Shown here: positions 35,301 to 46,500 of the stretch, piece by piece
Position numbering within the stretch: the first letter of the stretch is position 1
How the letters are laid out: each line of letters starts with the position of its first letter
From: Ectocarpus siliculosus
Lineage: Eukaryota; Sar; Phaeophyceae; Ectocarpales; Ectocarpaceae
Reading direction: 5' to 3'
DNA length: 64,000 nt
Assembly (NCBI GenBank): GCA_000310025.1
Contig: FN649742.1
Span: forward strand, 466,241-530,240
Position numbers and translations under genes: made by a program
Notes under the pieces: model-generated
What the model saw: only the letters and a program-made list of their open reading frames with translations
Told to the model about the DNA's origin: nothing
Databases searched by the model: none

Positions 35301-38300
35301 CCCCACCAGGTCAACCTTACACGAATCCCTCCACGAAATAAAACACAATACAGTACAATGTACCACATCGCAAGAACCAGCAAACGACACAGCAGAAGCC
35401 CGTACGGTCAGCAGCGACCACTACTGCAGCTGCAGCTCCCGCGTCGAGTTCCGATAAACACCCCCCCCACAGGTTCCGGCGTGTCAAGTAGCTTCGTACG
35501 AAGAGTGCTTACCCTGTAGAGCTGTCGGTACAGCTTAGCCACTTCCTTCGTCTCCATAGGGCGGTCCTTGTCCGGGGTGTTGAGAGCGCGGAACTCAGCC
35601 GAACCAGCCAACACCTACAAATAGACGGCAGGCACGACCCACACGCACCAAAGCAAGAGAAAAAGGGTCAAAAGCTTGAGATCGGAAGAAACAACGCGTG
35701 GGATTGTCCGACAACTGGACGATCTTCTTCCTGCAGACAAGGGTATATGTACCGAAAAGTAGGAGTACACGGCAACGTCAACGTCGAGCCAGCATCGTGA
35801 CCACAGGGGCACAACCAAAACCGTCAGGCAGGTTCGGCCAAAAACGAAGCAGCCAAGCGCGCTACACCAGCAGATGGGCGCCACCATCACGCGACAAGCT
35901 ACCAAAAGCTAGGCAGTCCCCAATGCTGCTTGCACTACATACATGCGCCGGGCTAGAGGCGACTAGCTTCTAAGCTGACCCGACACAGTCAGCCAGTCAG
36001 CCGGTCATTCCCTCCTGTGTTCGCGAAAAGCCTATATTTCGCCCGCCCATCGCAACTGGGTCGGTTTCCTCCTGGCACACCATGTCCGCGGCAACAGGTG
36101 AAACACAAGCACACAACACATGGTGGTATTAATGCGTCGTCGAACGGGTGAAATCAGTTACGCGCATGTACCTACCTCCGGCATGTTCTTCATCACGGAT
36201 GAGTCGCTGAGCATGTGGTTGTACCAGGCGTAGCTGTCGTACATGACGTTCTTCTCGCCGTACTTCTTGGACCGCGCGTACCACATGGCCACGATGGCTG
36301 ACGGCCGTTCGTGCAAGCAAGCAAAGGGGAGACGAATGGGTGCACATCAAAATGACTGAGGCAGGGGCAGTGGAAGGGTGCTTCAAGAGGAAAGGGTCAA
36401 ACAGGGAGCCGCCCGGGGGGGTGTTTCGCGTTATTGCCTTGCCGTGGACGAGTCTTGCGTGCACGTGTCTAGGGAAAAGCACCACGATGGCGATGTACAC
36501 ACCAAAATGTACATCACGATTGACCAAGACCAAGCACGGTTAGTCCATACAAGTGGTCCCACCCACACAAAAACGGATGTACTTGCAGAAATGTTCAACG
36601 CGAATCTGCACGCAAGCGCAAGTACAACCCTGAGTGGAATAAAAAATGACACCGAAGGTGTTGTGCGCTAAACTCATCATGAATCCGTCTATGTCCAACA
36701 TGGGCGCCAGACGGCACCTGTAGGCAATTGCAAAATGGCATACTGAACGCAGCAGCCGGGGTTACACAGCAGGAAGGCCACACAAGCTGTTCGTCATTTC
36801 TCCGCTGCTTGCCTCAATTCGTTCATTATCGCGAGATTGTAATGACTTCCAATACATGCCTTCGAACAGCGTACTGCAAAACCGTGGTGCTTGTCACGGC
36901 GCCTTGCTTGCTCACATGGAATGATCACCACCATGGCGATGAGGTAGATGATGAGGATGGTGTTGTGGTGCTCCTTCTCCAGCAAGAAGGTCGGTAGAGC
37001 GATTGACACCTCCATGGGCTGCTTGCCGTCGGGGTTGCCGAACTTTCGCCAGTTGTCCATTGCCTGTCGATCCAAATTTCAAGCGTACATCCCACGCAAT
37101 GTTTTTTTTTTCTTGGTAACAGATCGGCAGCCAGTCAAAACGTCAGAAACGAAGGCGGGCGCCAATTGGTTGGGTGCCATCGGTCTGTACGGCGGGCTAT
37201 AACTATTAGTTTCAGAATCACGAAATCACAGCAGGGATCAATGGGCACGTGGCTGGCAATCCTGAGCAAGCATCATCCAACAAAACTCAGGATCCGCCAA
37301 GCGATGAATTCACGCTTGGCTGCCGCCGTTTGTATAAAATCAATGAAAGCAGCGAGTCTTGACGTTTTCGAAGGAAAGGGTGTCTGTGAACCGCATCAAG
37401 GGTCAACATCCAGTCGACGCGATGTATAGAGTAGAGGGCGAAAGAGATGCTCGCCGGCACCTCCACGGCTCCGCGGCCGAACAGAATAATATCAACAGTG
37501 GCAGCACGAGGAGTCTCTCATCACCCGCCGTCCTTATTTTGCCTCACCGTCTGGTCGGTGAGTGCCTCGTAAGCCTTGGCGATCTTCATGAACATGTCCT
37601 CTGCCACCTTGTTGTCAGGGTTCTGTTGCCGAGAGAAGAAGCACGTTCAACATCATCGAAACGATACAAAAAGTAAGAAAGTCACCGTCAGATCGATCGC
37701 CATCAGACGTGAGCTCGGCAGAGCTTACTGTCAGCACAGCGCGTGCACTTCCCATTTCGACATACACATCCTCTGGAGAAAAAACATGTATGGTCCTCGT
37801 GTGCTTTTCACCATGGCAGCTGGCAGAAACCGCACAGCCGTGTGGCATGGCCGCACGCATAGCCGACATCATCTTCTCTGGTACCCAAGAACTACCGCTG
37901 AAACGCCCACAGAAAGCACGCCAAATTTGGCTTGTCAACGTCCTGATGTTGCTGGCGCATCATCTGTAGCCGTCAAGCGGCAATAGCGCAGCCAGCCACT
38001 TTTGACGCACCGATCTCTCAAGCAACCACAAAACAAGCGCGACGTTTGCACACGAATGGAATTGCCGAGTATTCGCGAGCGATGGAGTGACCGGAGTGAT
38101 GTGAACGACAAGCACTCACCTTGTCCGGGTGATAGATGAGCGACAGCGCCCTGTACTGCTTCTTGATCTCCCGCGCCTCCGTGGAAGGCGTAACCCCCAA
38201 AATCGCGAAAGGATCGAATCCCTTGATCTCCGCGTCATCAGTCATGGAGTACAGGAGGTAGAAGAAGCAAGCCCACCCTGGGATCAGGGTCAATACCTGA

Positions 38301-39334
38301 TCGGTTCCCGATACATAGATACACATCCGGTAACCACACGGAACGAATGGGCGTGAAGTGTGATTTTGGGAGTGCGAAGCGCAGCAGCTTACGGTGTTCC
38401 ACGGGGCACATGTGATATTCGGTGACTGCTGATTATTGACCGGTGCGAGGTGAGATTTACCATCACCAGAGAACATGGTACTTCTATACCATGATCACTG
38501 ACCTCAGCATGACGTACAGACACGCGCAAGTCACAAAGAAATGGTGGTTGATATGCATATGACCACTTCGCACAGAACACCCTCCCACAAACGACTATGT
38601 GGTTTACTCCATCCTGACATGAAACTGTTCAAATAATAACTCTGGTTCTGCCTCTGTCTGTCCTCTTTCGTCATCTGCCTTGTGGACGCCTCTCCGAGAG
38701 CCCAATACAGCACCGGACAAGGCGGCATTGTTCTTCCCGTTTTGCTGTACCTTGGTGACGAAAGACCATCGCCACAGCACCGACAGCCCCGCTTTGTCCT
38801 TCTTCATGCGTGTGCACTTGGTCTTCTCCGCGCCGGTGCGGGCATCGACAGCTCCCCGCGCCGGGATGATCGCGCGCAAGATCTGGCCAACACCCCCGGT
38901 AACAGCGAAGGTAGTAGATGTCAAGGTTGACCAATTACATTCATTCGCACACGTGCAATCTCTTGGCCGGCCTTACTTACGGCCTTAATTAAGACTGGGG
39001 GAATAAACAACGGGATCATGGTATCCCTAGCACGGGCACTGCTGCACCTCTAGACTACTACTGTCTCTGTCTCCAGGGAAGCAACCGGCATCGATCCAAC
39101 GGCGTTTTAGACGGCTGTCATGATCAACATTGTATCATGCAGCAGTGTAGGGAACATCTCCAACACGTGGATCAAAAACTACTAAATTGTACAAAATAGT
39201 AAACAAAAATGCCAACGAAACTATCTCGCTCTAAAGCGCACCTGCTTCAGCGACACGAGTGTCACCGGGACCAGGTAGATGCTAATGAGGCTCAGGGTGA
39301 AGTAGTAGAACGCGCTGTTGTCATACTCTAACAT
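29310..39334 (-). CDS. SEC63: SEC63 homologue, ER translocon J-domain membrane protein
   Basis: Sec63 is an ER membrane protein that partners the Sec61 channel and recruits BiP through a lumenal J domain. Fourteen exons: 39334-39242, 38882-38751, 38296-38120, 37622-37548, 37063-36916, 36297-36176, 35614-35513, 34697-34587, 34083-33928, 33200-33087, 32075-31938, 31394-31221, 30971-30741, and a tiny last exon near 29321-29310. Length is about 594 residues; yeast is 663 and human 760. Membrane segments lie in exon 1 (FYYFTLSLISIYLVPVTLVS), exon 3 (before residue 93) and exon 5 (TILIIYLIAMVVIIP). The J domain starts at GFDPFAILGV, has HPD at 131-133, and ends NWRKFGNPDG as in other Sec63 proteins. 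A Brl region (NLDTMLIKTPDLIEAMIELA) and a beta domain with WWVLVGD and SDSYVGLDQ follow, then an acidic tail. The last acceptor is ambiguous: an end in EDD suits the family, while the better acceptor gives RRGRRLS. Confidence 0.94.
31401..31428. repeat. (GTTTC)n pentanucleotide repeat beside a SEC63 splice acceptor
   Basis: Five GTTTC units lie 6 bases from the SEC63 exon 12 acceptor (exon begins at 31394 on the minus strand). On the coding strand this is (GAAAC)n, so the intron end has a purine-rich repeat where a pyrimidine tract is expected. Confidence 0.9.
31551..31579. repeat. (GGGAA)n pentanucleotide repeat
   Basis: Nearly six units of GGAAG/GGGAA lie in the SEC63 intron between exons 11 and 12. 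A short GA run precedes it at about 31517-31535. Confidence 0.9.
32200..32870. other. Compositionally distinct block within a SEC63 intron
   Basis: This part of the intron between exons 10 and 11 (33086-32076) is T-rich and repeats the words GCTTATG[C/G]C, GGCCAAAT and TGCTCTTT several times. It looks unlike the neighbouring intron sequence. One open frame (32610-32885) is hydrophobic but not recognisable. It could be a decayed insertion. Confidence 0.35.
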
Positions 39335-42300
39335 GGTTGCCCTCGCCGAGCGGGCCGCCTCCCCAAAGTCTCTTCACGTAGGAGCTGCTGCTCGATCCAG
39401 GACTCCTAGAGTAGATCCAAGTATCCGCAAAGGTCGGGGTATGTAGCAGCGCGTCGACAAGTGGCGTACAAGCGAAGCATGGCCGTAAGGAGGGTGGTGG
39501 TGTGTGTGGTGAAACAGAGGAAACAGCCAAGCGCGGCGTGATGTGCACGGAGGAAAGCCAGCAGCCGTTGCTTTGGTTTTTTTGGGGGTCTTCGCACACA
39601 CACATACATCGAGACGGCAGCAACATCAGCAGGTACGGTAGTCAGTGTATTCTTATTCCATGCTGAGGTGCGCCATTTCTCGTGGTGATGCAGAAAGTAC
39701 ATGGGAGAGCAGTAGGTCTTCGCTGGCAAAGAGATGGGCGCGGGCAGCACAGGGGTGCACCCTGTTCGCGTCGCGTCGCTACCGGCATGCACAGGCCTGC
39801 ACACACCGTCCTGCTCTTCTCGATTGTAACAGCAACAAACGCCGATCGCAGTAACACCCTGAGCATGCTCGGCCAACAGCAACCTACCCATACCAACTGC
39901 AGTGTAATTGGCGGGCAACACCAGACGACACCTTCGTCCCTCGGCCCTACTTGTAGTCTCAAACCACCGACTGCGTGAGTAGTGCACCTCATCACCCCGA
40001 GTTGCGTCAAATCGCTGACGGCCTCACACATGCTCTCTCACCTCGGGCTCCAGAATTTGCTGCCGACTGACCTCTCCAGGAGGGCTACGCTACAGGCGCG
40101 TTTCTCTCCCACGCTCACGTGGTATTCTCGGCTCTCCAGCGCTCGGGAGACGATCCCTCAACTAACTCACTAGCTCTCGGATAGAGAGCTGTACGACACG
40201 CGTCCCAATAATCTCCGCGACCGGGGGGGGGCACGCAGAACATCATGTAAATGGTGTTTGGGTAGGGTGGGGGTACCGGGTAGAGAATCCTGGACAATTT
40301 GCTTGTTGATGGTCTTGCATACACCACTACTGCTGTGCTTCTCGTTTGGTACTTAGCCGCGTAGGTTCTTTTCAGCCCTCTAAGACAAAGACAGTGTTTT
40401 GGTGTGTTGGATTGATTAGCATTTGCAGCAACAGACCGTAAGGGTAAATGTTACATATGACCACCGTAGAAGACAGTTACTTATATATATGAGTGGTTCT
40501 CATGAAAACACGTGCCGTCCGCGGAGAAACTAAATAAAGCAAAGATCCTCCGTCTTCCATCGATCTCTCCGGGAGGTTCAATTTCACAATACCAAACAGA
40601 GATTTCCTCTGAGGGGGACCTCAAAGAACTGCTGTAGTTAATATTGTTGAAAGCAAGCCGACGAATATCGTCGGCGTTGCTAGTCCCAAGCTTTTTATTT
40701 TTATTTTAGTCGCGTGTTGCGCGTGTGTGTGCTGACACCATGAACGAACGGGAAGGACCTTAATTAGCCGACACACTACGCAATAATGGTCGTGATGGAC
40801 GCGGGTACGCAATAAAAAAACAACACATACATCCGATCCTCGGGAAACACGAAATGCAACGTCTACATACAAACTGTCTGTCCCTTGTACACACGGTAGG
40901 CACTCTGTCTGTCCCTTTAACACGGTACGTACTGCTTTTGCCTACCACTCTCGTCCTCTCGCCCGCATCAACAACAAACAACGCAACTTGCCGCACACCA
41001 AGAGCCATCCCTGCAGGAAAAGCTGTACAAACAAGCAAAAAGCAGCTCCTGCTGCTGTAAGCTGCTGCTGTATGTACCATTTTTCAGCACGCACGAACAA
41101 CAGATACAGCACAGGCGAAGGAGCTGAGTCTGCCTGTCTGTGTCTGCGTCGGCGTGGTGAGTAGGGGTGGGTGTGAGGTATCGATAGAGTAACGACAGGA
41201 TGCTTTGTTTTTTTTTTTCTTCTTACTATGACACAACGAATCCATCTCCATCATAGAAAAGAGTCTGAGACAGATTAGCAATGAATTCATTGTGTATGGC
41301 ATCTCGACGAGTATCGTCGTCAACAACAACAACAACAACATTTAAAACTGAACTAATGGGTGGTGGGCGGATGACCGGCGGACCCCAAAAAGCAAGCTGA
41401 AAAAAAAATAAAATATTGACTGTGTGAAGAAAAAAAAGAAAAAAAGAAGGGACGACAAAGACAAGTGAGCCAGACGCGACAGGCTTCAGGGAGGTGGCAA
41501 AAGATAGCATACGAAAACCACCGTCGCCGCTCTGAACCGCTGGAAGCTGTCACATAGCACAGCATGCAGCAAACAGTATAGGGGCCATGCCCCCGTTGCT
41601 TCAAGTAAAGAGGCAGCGCCCATCGCCTCACATACAGCAGCCGGGTACGTACTACACAAATAATAATAGCCTCTTACTCAGCAAGAAGCAAAAAACGATT
41701 GCGGTTGACGTTCGATGTTGTTGGGACCCCAACGGCGATAATAGGCGAGAGAGAGACAGGTGCTACTACTACTACTACGTAGACCAACAGAAGAAAGAAA
41801 GCGTAGAGAAGGCATTAATTAACTCTCGAGACCCTACTAACCCTAACCCTAACCCTAACCCTAACCCTAACCGAAGACACTCACTCTCGTCCCTGTGGCC
41901 CACCGCAGGCTGTAACGAACGGCGACATCCGATGTGCGCTCAGCAACAACAAACGCAACAAACCAAATATAGTCGCCGTTTCCGAACTAACTGCTGTGGA
42001 GACTCTCTTTCATCACTTGTGGTATGAAGTATGAAGTGACAACGAAATAGAAAATGATGACGAGAAGCACCACGGACGAACTATTTTCTCAATACGCTTG
42101 CCGCCACGATAGACGCGCACCGTTCCAAGAACGACCAGTTGTCAAACCTCACCACGCAAATAAGATTGTCCTGCCATCTACCCCTTATCGCTCAAATTAC
42201 GACTACGCAGCACACTAAAGGTAAGGCAGCAACACGCTTGCGATGCTTTACCACCCATCCATGCATGTAAGGGAAGAACAAAAAAAACTATGGCGGACCG

Positions 42301-43529
42301 TCTCTGTTGTCTGTATCTTCAACTGTGCTGCCGTTGCTTTTCTTCATGGATATCGGCACAGAGAAAAAATGAGGAATGCGCATCTCCTACGCGAGCACGA
42401 CGTGCAGCCCAAGCGACAGAGACGATAACCTTATGACCTTTGCAGCATCTTCCGAGCATAACAGCAGCCACCGCATGTGCACAACGGTCACTATAGACTA
42501 AGGAAGAAAATCACAAAAGAAAAAAATGAAGACGACTCTTACACAAAAATATCTATAAAAAGAGGACCCTCAACGACAAATCAACCAATCTGGTCGTTCC
42601 GATGTGACGATGTAACGCAGATCTTCTTGTCGACGGAGAAACTGGTTATCGCCCCACAGCAAGCGATAGCTGCTCAAACGACTGTGAGAGGTCTTGAAAT
42701 CGTCTCAGCTACCCAGAACTGCTGGTAGTTCTCGGAGGTTCGCAGTGTGGGCTGAGATCGGCCTTTTCGACCCGGTCGGGCAAGGGGTCGGCTATGCTAC
42801 TGAAAACTCCACAGACGGAAAAAAAAGACTTTTGATCGACTGAGACCCAAGCTAGAGCTTGGGAATTTCTCGACGTTGGACGCAGATGCGGAAGAACAGC
42901 TGCGATCTCCTCTCCAAAACCTACAGTACGCCTGGAACGAGCTTTGCGCACTCCGTCCGGTTGCCTACAAACCCTGCCGAGCCCATCTGGCACGCCTCTG
43001 GATGATGCATTGCCGGTGACCACAAATACTTCTTTCTGTTCGATCTGTCTCCTGGAGGACCAACTGTCTCGGGTGCAGCACAGCCTTGTCCTCCTTCGTG
43101 TTGTCCAACAAAAATGATGGAGATGTTATTTGTTGTTGTGTTGTCTTCCACATAAAAAAATCTCTGCTCACTTGCCTTCCAACAATCGTGTTGGCCCAAC
43201 TGACAACAAGCCGACATCGGAGAGAAAAATCGTGCCCGCAACGAGGCTCTTTCATTGTTGAAAACAGCACCATAATCACCGCTACTCTTTACGCTGAATC
43301 AAACAAAAAACAAAAAGTACTACAAAGCAGTACAGGCGGCAGAGCGCAGTCGTTTTCCTCCGCTCTTTCTATCAGTTTACGGACATCGAACCGCGATCCA
43401 CCAACAACACTAGTACCCTCGAAGACGTTACATCTAAAAGTACTTCGCGGGATTTCCTTCAAACCCAGCCTCAGCAACTTTATTCGTGAGTTCCATGCTC
43501 TCCACTCTTGCATTCTTAGCAGCTAATTC
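39335..43529. other. Intergenic region upstream of SEC63 and downstream of the antiporter gene
   Basis: About 4.2 kb separate the SEC63 start codon from the antiporter stop codon, both on the minus strand. I could not build any spliced frame here. A minus-strand open frame of 193 codons (39406-39987) has no domain-like pattern and lies in what should be the SEC63 promoter and 5' UTR. The region contains A/T homopolymer runs, a (CAA)n tract near 41323-41340 and a telomere-type tract at 41837-41872. Confidence 0.5.
41837..41872. repeat. Interstitial telomere-type repeat (CTAACC)6
   Basis: Six perfect CTAACC units, equal to TTAGGG on the other strand, stand alone inside unique sequence. A (CTA)n run lies nearby at about 41763-41779. 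TTAGGG is the telomere repeat of many eukaryotes, so this could be an internal telomere-repeat insertion. Confidence 0.95.
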
Positions 43530-46500
43530 TTAGGCGGCCTTCTTCGAGCTTGTGCTGGATGTGGGTTCCTTCCCAAGGCCGTACACCAGCGCCGCCATGA
43601 CCCCTGTTCCCAACAACAACGCTACCCAGGGGCCATACAAGCCCATCCCCACTGGTATGCTTCCCAGAATGATGGACAGAGCGGCCACAATAAACGTGTA
43701 GGGGCTGGTCGTGCGGACGTGCTCTCCCAGTCCACAACCTGGCGAGGAAGGGGAGACGAGTGAACTTTAACTTTAACGCTACCACATGTTGTTGCTTGCG
43801 TTTTCGCCATTTGACCTCAACATTTCAACCTTTCACGGAGCACAGCTGGTACTGCCACAAAAACATACGATCTACGCACACATCCACCCCATTGGTAAAG
43901 GCATTGTCATCTCGTGTACCGGCGTGCGCAAGAGTAAACCTCATTCCGCGTATCATACATATCCATCAAGAACATCTGGTTGCGGTACTGTGGCCACTGG
44001 CTACCCCACGGACACGCTTCTCTAAGCTCTTCAGTGGTGCCTACAGCACATGCGGAACCTCCGTTAAAGCGTTTCTGAATGGCACGGTGGCATGATATAT
44101 ATTGGTATGGAGGAGAGCTGTGACCGGTAGGTACACTTTGGTGGCGTACTGCTTGCAGCGACCATCGATTCGATTCGATTCGCCGCAAAGCGCCAAAAGT
44201 ATTTCATACAATTGCAACAGGATATCATATGCATTTGGAAATCAAATGCAGAGCAGTGCACACAAGGCAACCGCTGTTTCTCCACATAAATGCCAACCAT
44301 GGCAGACCTCCTCCTCAACACAAATATTTAGCTCCCGTACCAATGGTTCGGGCTAAGGGAAGGATACTTCACTCCTGGGACAATTCAACTCGGACATATC
44401 CAACTATTCAGGCTCACCGGTTGCAAGAGAGGTGAGAATAGTTGTGTCCGATATGGGCGAGCACACGTTGCCGAATATGGACGCGCCGAGGATGCAGGCA
44501 AAGCAGTGGTGAAGAAACTCGATGTCACCGTTCCCCAATCGCCACGCCAAGGGACCCACGAGGGGGAACACGATGCCCATCGTCCCGAACGTGCTCCCAC
44601 ACGCGTACGAGATCACGTAGCACAGAGCCTGGCACAAAGGAGGTGGTCAACAGGAACATGGTAAGTGGCGGCGCCGGCGGGACAGAAGCACACGTGACTG
44701 GAGGGGCAAGATAAAGGTTCGGACGCATCCCACGGGAAGGCTGGTGTTCTCAACGCCTGTCGAAACAATGACGCCAACGCTATCATACATCCTGTGGTAT
44801 AACCGCATTGCTCCATGGCTTGGATTCGTAACGCGGTTTTCCAAGCCCAGGCAACGAAAAAAATCATGTTGAAGCCATCGCTTGCCGAACACATATTGTA
44901 GCGCTCTCCGGGGATAGTAAAGGCCCACTCACCGAGATGAGTGCCGGGAGCATGTAGGGAGGGATGCCTGTTTCCAAGGCGCCAGAGAGGTACTCAGCGG
45001 TCTGTACGTCCTTCACCACCTGTCCCAGGGCCCACGCTAGCACCAACACAAATTGCGGTTCTAACACCTCCTGCCAATCAAAAGCGAGGGTTCGGAGCGT
45101 GTAAGGGTTAGGGCTACAGTAGGGACAGAACGGCCAACGACGAATCATGTGTGGTCGGGGAACACCTCCACACGTCTTGTGTAGGTATCTCCTATGCTCA
45201 GGTTTTCTGACAGAGAAAAAAACAGCAAGCGGTGACACAGGAGAAACCCATGCGCGAGTGCACTCCTCACACAGGGAGACGTCGATCTCGACATGATCAA
45301 CCGGGAAGCATTGTGTACACCTGCAGGACGCGAGTCTAAGGAAAACACCAACAAAAAAAGAGAGAAGCGGACAACGTGTTCCCTACTACTGGCTGGTGCT
45401 TATCAGAGGTATTTTTTTTTAACCGCTGCTGTACGTTAGGTGCACATGTACACCTTCATGCCCTCCATCCAGGTCTCCATGGCTTCTGGAAGAGTGAGGA
45501 TGCCTTGGCCACACACCAACACCAAGGAAGTCAGCCAGCCGGCCGCGCTCGCCCAGATGAGCACCGACACGCTGTCGCAGCTGCTCAGAATGTTTACCAT
45601 CGTTTTGGGGACCTGCACATGCCACGCGAGCAGAGAGCAGTTTAGACCCCCTCGCATGACGATGAAGGACAATAGGGAGGCGAGAGACCTACAGTAGTAT
45701 CCATCTGTCTCAACACCGATCAACGATACGCTAAGAAGCGAGCGGAACTCTAGGGTAGGCTAGAGAAAGAGGCGGCATACATGGCAGGAACTCGCCGCCA
45801 TTCTCCAATAATATATAGTATCAATAAGGACATGATGAACGTCTCAAAACATGCCGAGTATCCCATCGACCCGGCCAGTACTCGCTGCTCTACAGACGCT
45901 GTCTTCCCCGACCCAATTCCTTCACAAGAGGCTGCGTGTTCCACGACCCAAACTGCTCGGTACACCGTACCGTACCACATTGGGTGCTGATACTGGCCCA
46001 CCTCACCTCATTCCCGGCAGCTTCGATCTTCGAGATGCCATCCAGGATCATGCCCAAGAAGGTCACGCCAATCACAGCCGCAAAAGGAACCAGAGCGTTT
46101 CTGGATCGCAGCGGGGTCCCCGCCTTCGGGGTAATACCCCCCCCCCCGCCTCCGGCAGCAGAATCACCCTCGAGCTGGGAACCCGATGCTGGGGACTCGG
46201 TATTTTGATCGCCGCTGACAGCGTCGCTACTACCGCTGTCTTCCGCACTGGCCATCGGCCCGAAATCCTTGCCGCTGACAAGCACGATGATGATGAGCAG
46301 GAGGTAGAAGAGGGGGAAGAAGCGGAAGGGCAGGGAGCGGAGCACGACGAGGAAGCCGTCCAGCGGCGCCCCGAGCGAGTCCAAGACCGCGGCGGTGTAG
46401 CCGATCTGGAGCCCTACCCATGACGAGATTGGAGACAGTGAAGCCAGCGCGACGCCCACGCTGTGCACCAGCCACGCGAACTTTTCAGGACTGACCTGAT

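Noticed and set aside
39406-39987. Minus-strand open frame of 193 codons upstream of SEC63
   Set aside because: Cys/Arg/His-rich with no domain-like pattern, and it lies where the SEC63 promoter and 5' UTR should be.
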